Shown here piece by piece: positions 9,550 through 17,602 of a DNA stretch of 64,000 bases. The notes under the pieces are model-generated. The model was given only the letters and a program-made list of their open reading frames with translations. It did not search any database and was not told the DNA's origin. The position numbers and the translations under genes are program-made. How positions within the stretch are numbered: the first letter of the stretch is position 1; every line of letters starts with the position of its first letter. This stretch comes from Phenylobacterium sp. Root700 (GTDB lineage: Bacteria > Pseudomonadota > Alphaproteobacteria > Caulobacterales > Caulobacteraceae). The stretch is from positions 1 to 64,000 of the forward strand of contig NZ_LMHT01000035.1 of the NCBI RefSeq assembly GCF_001429025.1, given 5' to 3'.

Positions 9550-10710
9550 CTAGAAACTCTTCGGCAGCCCCAGCACGTGGGTCGCCACGTGGCTGAGGAT
9601 CAGGTTCGTGGAGATCGGCGCCACCTGGTAGAGCCGCGTCTCGCGGAACTTGCGCTCGATGTCGTAGTCCTCGGCGAAGCCGAAGCCCCCGTGGGTCTGC
9701 ACCGCCATATCAGCGGCGAACCACGACGCTTCAGACGCCAGCATCTTGGCCATATTGGCTTCCGTGCCGCAGGCGATGTCGGCGTCGAACATCGCCGCGG
9801 CCTTGTCGACCATCAGCGAGGCGGCGGTGAGTTGCACATGGGCCCGCGCGATCGGGAACTGCACGCCCTGGTTCTGGCCGATCGGGCGCCCGAACACCTC
9901 GCGTTCCTTGGCGTAGGCGCTGGCTCGGTCGATGAAGAATTTGCCGTCGCCGATGCACTCCGACGCAATCAGGATGCGCTCGGCGTTCATCCCGTCGAGG
10001 ATGTAGCGGAAGCCCTTGCCCTCCTGGCCCACCAGATTGGCGACCGGCACCTTCAACTCGTCGAAGAACAGCTCGGTCGTTGCGTGGTTCAGCATGGTCC
10101 GCACCGGACGGATGGTCAGGCCGTTACCGACCGCCTCGCGCAGGTCGACGATCAGCACGCTCATGCCGTCGGACGGCTTGGCCGCATCCTCGCGCGCCGT
10201 GGTCCGGCAGAGCAGCACCATCAGGTCGGAGTGCTCGGCCCGGCTGATCCACAGCTTCTGGCCGCTGACGACGTAGTGGTCGCCTTCACGTCGGGCGAAG
10301 GTCGAGATCCGGGTGGTGTCGGTCCCGGCCGTCGGCTCGGTGACGCCGAACGCCTGAAGCCGCAGCTCGCCGGTGGCGATCTTCGGCAGATAGGCCTGCT
10401 TCTGCGCGTCGCTGCCGTGCCGCAGGATCGTGCCCATGGTGTACATCTGGGCGTGACAGGCGCCGCCGTTGCAGCCTGAGCGGTGGATCTCCTCCAACAC
10501 CGCCGTCGCGGCCGCCAGGCCCAGTCCTGAGCCGCCATAGGCCTCCGGGATCAAGACCGAGAGAAACCCCGCCTGCGTCAGCGCTTGAACAAACTGCGTC
10601 GGATAGGTCCGGTCGCGGTCGAGCGCGCGCCAGTATTCGCCGGGGAATTGGGCGCAGAGCTTGCGCACCGCATCACGGATCTCCGGAAAGCTCTCGCTGA
10701 CGTCCACCAC
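9550..10710 (-). CDS. Acyl-CoA dehydrogenase family protein
   Basis: A 386-residue flavoenzyme with the complete acyl-CoA dehydrogenase fold: FGVTEPTAGTDTTRIS (FAD/substrate region), YVVSGQKLWIS, and the C-terminal QTHGGFGFAEDYDIERKFRE. The usual catalytic glutamate in the C-terminal YEGT motif is not there; the sequence is LYQVAPIST. E244 in GMNAERIL lies where isovaleryl-CoA dehydrogenase carries its base, so it may take that role. GTG start at 10710. It is the first gene of a three-gene operon with a CoA-transferase and enoyl-CoA hydratase. Confidence 0.92.
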   Translation of the reverse strand: MVDVSESFPEIRDAVRKLCAQFPGEYWRALDRDRTYPTQFVQALTQAGFLSVLIPEAYGGSGLGLAAATAVLEEIHRSGCNGGACHAQMYTMGTILRHGSDAQKQAYLPKIATGELRLQAFGVTEPTAGTDTTRISTFARREGDHYVVSGQKLWISRAEHSDLMVLLCRTTAREDAAKPSDGMSVLIVDLREAVGNGLTIRPVRTMLNHATTELFFDELKVPVANLVGQEGKGFRYILDGMNAERILIASECIGDGKFFIDRASAYAKEREVFGRPIGQNQGVQFPIARAHVQLTAASLMVDKAAAMFDADIACGTEANMAKMLASEASWFAADMAVQTHGGFGFAEDYDIERKFRETRLYQVAPISTNLILSHVATHVLGLPKSF

Positions 10711-10923
10711 GATCCTCCGCCACGGCGCCGCGCCGCCTCTCAGCTAGCGCATATGGCCCCGGCGGTGAAACCCATGCCGCCACGTCAGGCCGCGCGGCCC
10801 GCCCATCTCACGGGCAAGATGGAGCAACCCCGCTCGCAAGCTATGGCAGGCCCCATGTCGGGACTTACCAAATATCAACCATATTCTGTTGGAACTTCAG
10901 TGCGCCTTGGTTGTTCGACCCGC

Positions 10924-11127
10924 ATGGACGGTATGAACATGAACCGCACTGAACGTCTGAACCGCGAAGCCATGAACCTGTGGCGCGCCTTGACGGCCGA
11001 CCCGCCACCTCGCGGCTTGCGCGGCGCGACCCTGCTCGACGCCGCCCTGCACCTGAAGAACGCCGGTGAGTACGATCGGATATACTCGCCGCACCTGCGC
11101 CCGACCCAGATCACCCGGCCGCGCTAG
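10924..11127 (+). CDS. Small hypothetical protein (67 aa)
   Basis: The short basic protein MDGMNMNRTERLN... ends RPTQITRPR. I do not recognise a family. Gene-like codon use and an Ala/Leu-rich middle (LRGATLLDAALHLKNAGEYD) support coding. Three in-frame ATGs (10924, 10933, 10939) could be the start. The frame is open further upstream into the acyl-CoA dehydrogenase gene, but that is its shadow. The stop overlaps the stop of the next, convergent gene by 4 bp. The upstream 213 bp (10711-10923) are relatively AT-rich near the gene and probably hold its promoter. Confidence 0.6.
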   Translation: MDGMNMNRTERLNREAMNLWRALTADPPPRGLRGATLLDAALHLKNAGEYDRIYSPHLRPTQITRPR

Positions 11128-11423
11128 ATCCTGATTTCGAAATAGGCCGTGTCGCTGCCGCTGGTGTAGCCCAGCATGCGGATCCGGCAGCCACGCCCGT
11201 CATCCAGGGTCAGGGCGGCCTCGCCTGCCCGGAACAGCGCCTCGGCGACGTCGGGCGCGGTGCGCAGCAAACCCCTCAAGGGCACATGGGCCGAGGCCAG
11301 GGTCCGCATCTGCCCGGTGATCTCGTAATCGACCTGCAGATCATGGCCCGCGAACTTGAGGTCCCCGGCGCCGGTGGTGATGATGGGGGGTGCTTTGCGA
11401 ATAATGCCGCTCCTTGAAAACAA
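11124..11423 (-). CDS. Hypothetical protein (about 92-99 aa)
   Basis: The C-terminal 85 residues look like a compact beta-rich domain (FAGHDLQVDYEITG ... DTAYFEIRI) that I cannot assign. The start is unclear. TTG at 11423 lies inside the T-tract of the ndk terminator. A good ribosome-binding site (AAGGAG at about 11412-11417) instead precedes two tandem ATT codons at 11405 and 11402, so initiation at ATT is possible. It lies downstream of ndk on the same strand, separated by that terminator. Confidence 0.6.
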   Translation of the reverse strand: MFSRSGIIRKAPPIITTGAGDLKFAGHDLQVDYEITGQMRTLASAHVPLRGLLRTAPDVAEALFRAGEAALTLDDGRGCRIRMLGYTSGSDTAYFEIRI

Positions 11424-11459
11424 GCAGGCCCCGCCCGGCTCTTTGCCGAACGGGGCCTG
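11417..11459 (-). terminator. Rho-independent terminator of ndk
   Basis: On the minus strand a 9-bp GC stem (CAGGCCCCG at 11425-11433 with its complement at 11451-11459) contains a smaller inner hairpin and is followed by CTTGTTTTC. It lies about 90 nt after the ndk stop codon and is a textbook terminator. Confidence 0.8.
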
Positions 11460-11546
11460 ACTGGTGCGGCTGGTCTCTGGAGGGACCGAGTGGGCTCGTA
11501 ACCGCGTTAGATCAACGCGGAACGAGCTCCACCGTTCCCAGCCGTC

Positions 11547-11966
11547 TTAACCGACGATTTGGTCGTCGGTGAAGAACTGGGCGATTTCCAACTTGGCGTT
11601 GTCTTGGCTGTCCGAACCGTGGACCGAGTTTTCGCCGACGTTCAGGGCGAACAGCTTGCGGATCGTGCCTTCAGCGGCTTGTTCCGGGTTCGTCGCGCCC
11701 ATGACTTCACGGTACTTGGAGACGGCGTTGTCGCCTTCCAGGACCTGCACGACGACCGGCGCCGAGGTCATGGTTTCGACCAGCTCGCCGTAGAACGGGC
11801 GTTCAGCGTGGACTTCGTAGAACTTCTTGGCTTGAGCTTCCGTCATCTGGATGCGGCGCTGAGCGACGATGCGCAGGCCAGCGTCTTCGATCACCGCGTT
11901 GACCTTGCCGGTCAGGTTCCGCTTCGTCGCGTCCGGCTTGATGATCGAGAAGGTGCGTTCGGTCAT
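11547..11966 (-). CDS. ndk: Nucleoside diphosphate kinase
   Basis: The 139-residue enzyme transfers the gamma phosphate between nucleoside triphosphates and diphosphates through a phosphohistidine. The active-site segment [11 protein letters not shown] carries the catalytic H116. The N-terminal [10 protein letters not shown] and the central [12 protein letters not shown] are standard family signatures, and the length is typical. It is divergent from an ABC-F gene with 175 bp between them and is followed by a strong terminator. Confidence 0.97.
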   Translation of the reverse strand: MTERTFSIIKPDATKRNLTGKVNAVIEDAGLRIVAQRRIQMTEAQAKKFYEVHAERPFYGELVETMTSAPVVVQVLEGDNAVSKYREVMGATNPEQAAEGTIRKLFALNVGENSVHGSDSQDNAKLEIAQFFTDDQIVG

Positions 11967-12141
11967 TGTCTTTGAACTTGCTTTATTGTTGGGGAGGCGC
12001 GGATCTCCGCGCGGGTGGCGGGCTTATAGCGGCACGTTGTGACATCGCCAAGCATGGCGCAGGACAAGTCCACCGAACTGGCCAGTGGACAAAGGACGCA
12101 TTCCTTTCACGGCCCGGCTCTGATAAGCCCCCGCGCTCGCC

Positions 12142-14025
12142 ATGCTGCAAATCAATGACCTGACATTCGACGCCTGGGGCCGCCGGTTTTTTGACCACGC
12201 GACCGTGAGCATTCCCGTGGGCGCCCATGTGGGCCTCGTCGGCCGTAACGGCGTGGGTAAATCCACACTGTTCAAGCTGATCCTCGACCAATTGCACGCC
12301 GGCGACGGCGAGATTGGCTATCCAAAGAACGCGCGTATCGCCTCGGTGGATCAGGAACACCCGGCGACCCCGGTTTCCCTGCTCGACACCGTGCTGGCGG
12401 CGGACGAAGAGCGCGAGCGCCTGACCAACGAACTCGAGACCGCAGATCCCGAGCATATGGGCGAGATCTACGCCCGGCTCTATGAGATCGGCGCGGACCG
12501 CGCGCCGTCACGCGCTTCGGAAATTCTTTCGGGCCTCGGCTTCTCCAACGCCGACCTCTCGCGCCCGATGGCCGAGTTCTCCGGCGGCTGGCGAATGCGG
12601 GTGGCCCTGGCCGCGGCCCTGTTCGCCGAGCCTGACCTGCTGCTGCTCGACGAACCGACCAACTATCTCGACCTTGAAGGCGCGCTCTGGCTGGAAAGCC
12701 GGCTGAAGAAGTATCCGCACACCGCGGTCATCATCAGCCACGACCGCGAGATCCTGAACAATTCCTGCGACCACATCCTGCATCTCGCCGACGGCAAGCT
12801 GACCATCTACACCGGCGGCTACGACAGCTTCGAGCGTCAGCGCGAAGAAAAGGCCCGCCTGCAGGAAGCCAACAAGGCCAAGATCGACGCCCAGCGCGCC
12901 CACCTGCAGTCCTTCGTCGACCGCTTCCGCGCCAAGGCCTCCAAGGCTACCCAGGCCCAGTCGCGCCTGAAGATGCTGCAGAAGCTGCCGCCGGTCTCCT
13001 CGGTGGTCGCCGAGCACGTCGCGCCCTTCATCCTGCCCTCGCCGGAACGGCCCCTGGCCCCGCCGCTGCTGCGCCTGGAAGGCGTGTCGGCCGGCTATGA
13101 CGAGACCCCGATCCTCAAGCACCTGAACCTGCGCCTCGACCTCGACGACCGCATCGGCCTGCTGGGCGTCAACGGGGCCGGCAAGTCGACCTTCGCCAAG
13201 CTGGTCGCCGGGGCGCTGAAGCCGCAGTCGGGCGAATTCACCCGCTCGGCCCGGCTGAAGGTCGGCTGGTTCCACCAGCACCAGATCGAGGCCCTGAACC
13301 CCAAGGACACACCACTCGACATCATCCGCACGGTGATGCCGGAGGCCTCCGAGGCCAGCCGCCGCGCGCGCCTGGCGCAGTACGGCCTGGGCCACCAGAA
13401 GGTCGAGACCACGGTCGACGCGCTGTCCGGCGGCGAACGCGCCCGCCTGCTGCTGAACCTCGTGGCGCTCGAAGCCCCGCACCTGCTGATCCTCGACGAA
13501 CCGACCAACCACCTCGACATCGACTCGCGCCGCGCCCTGCTGGACGCGCTGAACGCGTACGAGGGGGCCGTCATCCTGATCACCCACGACCGCTCGCTGA
13601 TGGAACTGGTCGCCGACCGGCTGTGGCTGGCCGCCGACGGCACCATCGCGCCGTTCAACGGCGATATGGACGACTACGCCAAGTTCGTCATCGATCGCGC
13701 CAAGCAGGCCGGCAAGGCGCCGACCCAGGTCCGCGCCTCGGAACCGGTCGAAGCGCCCAAGCCGCCGCCGCTGCCCAAGACCAAGGTGCCGACCGGAACC
13801 GCGCGTCGCCGCGCGGAGTCGGCCGAGGCCGCCCTGGCCCGCGCCACCGCCGCCGTCACCGAACTCGACAAGGCGCTGACCGATCCCAAGGTCTTCACGG
13901 ACCAACCCGCCAAGGCCGCCGATCTCGGCCGCAAGCGCGAGCAGGCCCAGGCCGCCCTCGACAAGGCCGAGCAAGAGTGGCTCGACGCGGTGGAAGCCTA
14001 TGAGGCCGTCAAGGTCGACGCCTAG
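12142..14025 (+). CDS. ABC-F family ATP-binding protein (Uup/YheS type)
   Basis: The 627-residue soluble protein has two ABC cassettes and no membrane part. Walker A motifs are GRNGVGKST (residues 34-42) and GVNGAGKST; signatures are SGGWRMRVALA and LSGGERARLLLNL; Walker B motifs are LLLLDEPTNYLD and LLILDEPTNHLD. A charged linker (about residues 230-285) joins the cassettes and a Lys/Ala-rich coiled C-terminal extension follows (about 530-627). ABC-F proteins act on ribosomes as translation factors or resistance proteins. The long C-terminal tail recalls Uup/YheS more than EttA. The subfamily is not certain. Confidence 0.93.
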   Translation: MLQINDLTFDAWGRRFFDHATVSIPVGAHVGLVGRNGVGKSTLFKLILDQLHAGDGEIGYPKNARIASVDQEHPATPVSLLDTVLAADEERERLTNELETADPEHMGEIYARLYEIGADRAPSRASEILSGLGFSNADLSRPMAEFSGGWRMRVALAAALFAEPDLLLLDEPTNYLDLEGALWLESRLKKYPHTAVIISHDREILNNSCDHILHLADGKLTIYTGGYDSFERQREEKARLQEANKAKIDAQRAHLQSFVDRFRAKASKATQAQSRLKMLQKLPPVSSVVAEHVAPFILPSPERPLAPPLLRLEGVSAGYDETPILKHLNLRLDLDDRIGLLGVNGAGKSTFAKLVAGALKPQSGEFTRSARLKVGWFHQHQIEALNPKDTPLDIIRTVMPEASEASRRARLAQYGLGHQKVETTVDALSGGERARLLLNLVALEAPHLLILDEPTNHLDIDSRRALLDALNAYEGAVILITHDRSLMELVADRLWLAADGTIAPFNGDMDDYAKFVIDRAKQAGKAPTQVRASEPVEAPKPPPLPKTKVPTGTARRRAESAEAALARATAAVTELDKALTDPKVFTDQPAKAADLGRKREQAQAALDKAEQEWLDAVEAYEAVKVDA

Positions 14026-14035
14026 AACGCGCAGG

Positions 14036-14055
14036 CCTCTCCCTCGGGAGAGGTC
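14036..14055. repeat. Second copy of the 20-nt palindromic core
   Basis: The sequence CCTCTCCCTCGGGAGAGGTC is identical to 7489-7508. It contains the palindrome CCTCTCCC-T-CGGGAGAGG and lies 11 nt after the ABC-F stop codon, so it may act as a terminator stem. It belongs to the same dispersed intergenic repeat family. Confidence 0.55.
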
Positions 14056-14122
14056 GATCGCGACGTCGGCGGCGAAGGGGATTTCGCTCCCCACCGGGAA
14101 CATCGAAATCTAAGGTGGCGCC

Positions 14123-14935
14123 ATGTCCACCGACGCAGAGTCGCTTCCCGATCCCAGCAGACGCCGCCGCGCCCCGCGCATCAAGGCGCGGCTGCACGAA
14201 CTCTATTTCGGCAATTCGGCGAAGTCGGTGCGGTTTCGCCTGACGGTGATCGCGATCGATCTGGTGATGGTCGCCTTCTTCATCGCCACCCCGCTGCTGC
14301 GCGAGACCCCGGCCTTCCTGATCATCGACTATACGATGGCGCTGATCCTGGCGGCGGACCTCGCCGCCCGCGCCTACGCTTCCGACAGGTTCGGCGAATG
14401 GCTCAAGCGGCCGGTCACCTGGATCGACATCTTCGTGTTGGTGACCCTGCTCTTCCCGTTCTGGCTCTTCAACCTGGCCTTCCTGCGGGTGCTTCGCCTG
14501 TGGACCCTGGTCCATTCGGAATTCTTCTGGCGAACCGTGGGGCGGCGCTATGACGAGACGCGCTGGGAGGATGTGACCCGGGCCGCCGCCACCCTGGTCA
14601 CCTTCATCTTCGTGATGACCGGCTTCGTCTATACGAGCTTCGCCCGGACCGAGGGCATCGACGGCTATATCGACGCGCTCTATTTCACCATCGCCACCCT
14701 GACGACGACGGGGTTTGGCGACATCACCCTGCCGGGAACCTGGGGCCGGGTGATCTCGATCGTGACCATGCTGACCGGGATCACGCTGTTCGTACGCCTC
14801 GCCCAGGCGCTGTTCCGTCCCTACAAGGTGCGCTTCCCCTGCCCGACCTGCGGCTTGCAGCGGCACGATGTCGACGCCGTTCACTGCAAGGCCTGCGGCG
14901 TCCTGCTGAACATCCCCAACGACGACGAGCACTGA
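14123..14935 (+). CDS. Ion channel-like protein (potassium channel) with C-terminal zinc ribbon
   Basis: The 270-residue membrane protein has a voltage-gated-channel layout: four N-terminal helices (about residues 38-130, with an Arg-containing segment FLRVLRLW at S4), a fifth helix, then a pore loop with the filter TTTGFGD at 194-200 and a last helix (about 205-230). GFGD in place of GYGD is tolerated in K+ channels. An unusual cytoplasmic tail carries CPTCG and CKACG (C240, C243, C255, C258), a zinc-ribbon pattern. A 34-residue membrane protein gene follows 3 nt later. Gating and partners are unknown. Confidence 0.85.
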   Translation: MSTDAESLPDPSRRRRAPRIKARLHELYFGNSAKSVRFRLTVIAIDLVMVAFFIATPLLRETPAFLIIDYTMALILAADLAARAYASDRFGEWLKRPVTWIDIFVLVTLLFPFWLFNLAFLRVLRLWTLVHSEFFWRTVGRRYDETRWEDVTRAAATLVTFIFVMTGFVYTSFARTEGIDGYIDALYFTIATLTTTGFGDITLPGTWGRVISIVTMLTGITLFVRLAQALFRPYKVRFPCPTCGLQRHDVDAVHCKACGVLLNIPNDDEH

Positions 14936-14938
14936 GCC

Positions 14939-15043
14939 ATGCCCGACGAAGCCCGCATCATCTATCTGCTGCTGGTCCTGGTTCTGCTGGCCCCGGCGGG
15001 CATCGCGGCGATCCGGCGCATCTTCCGCAAGCGCGACAAGTAA
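14939..15043 (+). CDS. 34-residue single-pass membrane microprotein
   Basis: The reading frame ATG 14939 to TAA 15041-15043 encodes 34 residues: an acidic N-terminus (MPDEAR), one strongly hydrophobic helix (IIYLLLVLVLLAPAGIAAI) and a basic tail (RRIFRKRDK), as in a small inner-membrane protein with its C-terminus in the cytoplasm. The start lies 3 nt after the stop of the channel gene, so the two are probably co-translated. I do not recognise a family. It may be an accessory subunit of the channel, which is inference from position. Confidence 0.6.
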   Translation: MPDEARIIYLLLVLVLLAPAGIAAIRRIFRKRDK

Positions 15044-15281
15044 AGCGCCAGCCGACCGGCAAGGTTTGACGCGCGCCACCTCGGCGCTCGCCGAAGTGGC
15101 GCGAGTCGTTGCACGACGATCTCCAACAACAAGCTTCACAACAGATAGAACGTCATCAACCATATACTTATGTTGCGAGCCAAACAGCCGAGAGATACCG
15201 TTGTTATGTCGATAATAGATCGACGGGCTTTAACTATAAATCGCCCGACGACATAAGAATAACAACAACGGGAGAGCGCAC
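15044..15281. promoter_or_regulatory. AT-rich leader of the haem peroxidase gene
   Basis: This 238-bp gap changes from GC-rich at its start to clearly AT-rich from about 15110 (many AACAAC, ATAGA and TATAA stretches), unlike anything around it. It contains an inverted repeat GTCGAT-N5-ATCGAC at 15208-15224 that could be an operator. A good ribosome-binding site (GGGAG, about 15270) precedes the peroxidase ATG. Promoter elements cannot be pinned down. Confidence 0.4.
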
Positions 15282-16769
15282 ATGGCGCATCACGGCGTCT
15301 ATCCGCACGATATTGTTCCGCCGCAGTCGAAATACTTCGACTCCGGTCGATTTGGCCGGATGTTCGGCGAGCTACCGGCCTTCTCGTCCGACACGCCAGA
15401 GACCCGAACCTCGCTGCTCGAGATCGGTAAGGCCGGCGGGATCATGGACGCCAAGGACAAGCTGTCCGAGGGGCCGGTCAAGTTGATCACCGACCCGGCC
15501 CTGTCGGCCAAGAATCCCAACAACCCGACCCTGACCGCTGGTTTCACCTTCCTTGGTCAGTTCCTCGATCACGACATGACCTTCGACCCGACCTCCAGCC
15601 TGGAGCGTCAGTCGGACCCGGAGCAGATCTCCAACTTCCGGACGCCCAGCCTGGCCCTGGACAACATCTATGGCGCCGGGCCGGGCGGCAGCCCGCACCT
15701 CTACGACCAGGTCGGGGGCCAGGGGATCAAGTTCCTGCTCGAGGAGACCGGCACGGCGGGCAAGTTCGACGTCCCGCGAAACAGCCAGAACGTCGCCCTG
15801 ATCGGCGACCCGCGCAACGACGAGAATCTGATCCTCTCGCAGTTGCAGGTGGCCTTCCTGAAGTTCCACAACGCTTGCGTCGATCATGTGAAGGCCAAGT
15901 TCGGCCTCACCCAGCCGGGCGCCGTATTCGCCGAGGCCCAGCGCCTGGTGCGCTGGCATTATCAGTGGATTATCGTCCACGAATTCCTGAAGAAGACCTG
16001 CGGCCCAGCGGTCGTCGACGACGTGCTGACCAACGGGCGCAAGCACTACAAATGGCGCAACGAGCCCTACATTCCCGTCGAGTTCTCGGTGGCGGCCTAT
16101 CGCTTCGGCCACAGCCAGGTCCGGCCGTCCTACCGTGCCAATTTCACCGGCAATCCCGGGGGCCAGCCCTTCTTCGGCATGATCTTCACGCCGACGCCGT
16201 CCAACCCCACCGATCCGGACGACCTCTCCGGCGGTTGCCGGGCGCCGCGCCGCTTTGTCGACTGGCCGACTTTCTTCGATTTCGGCGACGGCTCGGTACG
16301 GCCGAACAAAGCGATCGACGCCACCCTGTCGACGGCGCTGTTCAAGCTCCCAGGCTCGGTCGTGTCCAATCCGGACCCGAAGGCCAATCCCTCGTCCCTG
16401 GCTCAGCGCAATCTGCTGCGTCATCTCACCTTCTCCCTGCCCTCAGGGCAGAAGGTGGCCAAGGCCATGGGACTGACGCCGCTGCCGAAGACCGATCTAG
16501 CCGAACTGAAACCCTTCGGCTTCGACGACCGCACCCCGCTCTGGTTCTACGTCCTGCGCGAAGCGGCCGTCGTCGAGGGCGGCGAACGAATGGGTCCGGT
16601 CGGCGGCCGCATCATCACCGAGGTGTTCATCGGCCTGCTTGAGGGGGACCGCTCGTCCTACCTGGCGCAGGAGCCGGAGTGGCAGCCCAGCCTGCCGACC
16701 ATCGCCCCGTCGAGACAGGGCGACGACTTCACGATCATCGACATGCTTCGCTTCGCCGGCGTCGCCTGA
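15282..16769 (+). CDS. Animal-type haem peroxidase
   Basis: The 495-residue protein belongs to the animal (myeloperoxidase-cyclooxygenase) peroxidase superfamily. Distal histidine H97 lies in GQFLDHDMTFD, the distal arginine is R178 in GDPRNDENL, and the proximal histidine is H277 in YRFGHSQVRPSYR, each in the same context as in myeloperoxidase. Such bacterial enzymes oxidise halides or organic substrates with H2O2. No signal peptide is visible and there are no RTX repeats, so export is unclear. An AT-rich leader sets it apart from its neighbours and suggests either acquisition or complex control. Confidence 0.9.
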   Translation: MAHHGVYPHDIVPPQSKYFDSGRFGRMFGELPAFSSDTPETRTSLLEIGKAGGIMDAKDKLSEGPVKLITDPALSAKNPNNPTLTAGFTFLGQFLDHDMTFDPTSSLERQSDPEQISNFRTPSLALDNIYGAGPGGSPHLYDQVGGQGIKFLLEETGTAGKFDVPRNSQNVALIGDPRNDENLILSQLQVAFLKFHNACVDHVKAKFGLTQPGAVFAEAQRLVRWHYQWIIVHEFLKKTCGPAVVDDVLTNGRKHYKWRNEPYIPVEFSVAAYRFGHSQVRPSYRANFTGNPGGQPFFGMIFTPTPSNPTDPDDLSGGCRAPRRFVDWPTFFDFGDGSVRPNKAIDATLSTALFKLPGSVVSNPDPKANPSSLAQRNLLRHLTFSLPSGQKVAKAMGLTPLPKTDLAELKPFGFDDRTPLWFYVLREAAVVEGGERMGPVGGRIITEVFIGLLEGDRSSYLAQEPEWQPSLPTIAPSRQGDDFTIIDMLRFAGVA

Positions 16770-16820
16770 CGTCGGGGGGCTGGAGGCGGGGTCATCCCTG
16801 CCTCCAGCCTCACCAAGGGC

Positions 16821-17147
16821 CTAGCCGCAGGAGACCTTTTTCACGATGCCGGTCTGGGCGTCGTAGAAGAAATTCAGCCGCCGGGCGTTGAAATCCATGG
16901 TCACCGGGCAGGTCGTGCAGGCCACCCGCTGGAGGTTCGGCAACACCGGCACCGGAATTTCGCTGCGCGGACGCCCGACGAAACGCTGGGCTTCATTGGC
17001 CCCGCACGCGTCGGCCGATTCGGATGGCGGCGGGGTCGCGGGGCGCGACGACTGGGGCGGCGGAGCTGGCGGAGGCGGAGCCGGCGGTTCGCTGGCGCAG
17101 GCCGACAGCGCGATCAGCGCCGCGCCGAACATCAGGATCTTCTTCAT
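16821..17147 (-). CDS. Lipoprotein with peptidase inhibitor I78 domain
   Basis: The 108-residue protein has a lipoprotein signal peptide (MKKILMFGAALIALSAC) with lipobox LSAC, lipidated at C17. A Pro-rich linker follows, then a C-terminal domain starting DACGANEAQRFVGRP and ending VTMDFNARRLNFFYD ... VKKVSCG. That domain matches the I78 family of small serine-peptidase inhibitors (elastase inhibitor AFLEI type). Two extra cysteines (ACTTC) could form a disulfide. The ATG at 17147 has GGGAG upstream and overlaps the holC stop by 4 bp. It probably acts in the periplasm, anchored to a membrane. Confidence 0.83.
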   Translation of the reverse strand: MKKILMFGAALIALSACASEPPAPPPPAPPPQSSRPATPPPSESADACGANEAQRFVGRPRSEIPVPVLPNLQRVACTTCPVTMDFNARRLNFFYDAQTGIVKKVSCG

Positions 17148-17602
17148 GCCTGCTTCTCCCATCCCCGGGCCTGCTGCCTCCAATAGGAAGCCGGATGCCC
17201 CTTCGCCTTGACGGCGCTCCATTGGCTTCGCGCCACCGCAAGCTGTGCTTCGTCGCGTCCGTCGAAGAGCACCACGCAACGGGTGTAGTCCGCAAGCTCT
17301 CCCGGATCGGCCCCGTCGATCAGGAACAGCGCGTCCGCACTGTTGGGATTCTCGAACGCCGTGGTCAGCAGGATCGGTTGGCGCGCCGCGCCGGGCTCGC
17401 TGTCCGGCGCATGCGGCAAGAAACTCTCGTCGCGATAGGCCCAGAGCCAGCCGTCCAGATGCTCGATACGTTCGGCCTGGCGGGCGCGGACGATCGCTTT
17501 CCAGCCGCGCGACAGCGTCCGCTCCAGCAACTCGGGCAACACCTCGTCCAGCCCGGAGCGTTCCAGGTGGTAGAACCAGACGTCGCAGGGTCCGTCGCTC
17601 AT
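17144..17602 (-). CDS. holC: DNA polymerase III subunit chi
   Basis: The 152-residue protein is the chi subunit of the clamp loader, which links the replisome to SSB on single-stranded DNA. The HolC pattern is clear: N-terminal DVWFYHLERS, RGWKAIVRA, the tryptophan segment HLDGWLWAYRDESFLPH, and the C-terminal LFDGRDEAQLAVARSQW. It is linked by 4-bp overlaps to an alpha/beta hydrolase upstream and an I78 lipoprotein downstream. pepA lies one gene further upstream, as in the common pepA-holC arrangement. Confidence 0.93.
   Translation of the reverse strand: MSDGPCDVWFYHLERSGLDEVLPELLERTLSRGWKAIVRARQAERIEHLDGWLWAYRDESFLPHAPDSEPGAARQPILLTTAFENPNSADALFLIDGADPGELADYTRCVVLFDGRDEAQLAVARSQWSAVKAKGHPASYWRQQARGWEKQA

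Noticed and set aside
12508-14103. A 531-residue minus-strand frame opposite the ABC-F gene.
   Set aside because: It mirrors a clear ABC-F gene, is Gly/Arg/Val-rich with no domain, and is a typical GC-rich shadow frame.
14009-15163. A 384-residue minus-strand frame opposite the channel gene.
   Set aside because: It is compositionally a shadow (Asp/Gln/Arg-rich, no domains) of the ion-channel gene.
15109-15486. A plus-strand frame starting in the AT-rich leader and running into the peroxidase gene.
   Set aside because: It overlaps the peroxidase start in another frame and shows no similarity to known proteins; the peroxidase ATG at 15282 has the better ribosome-binding site.
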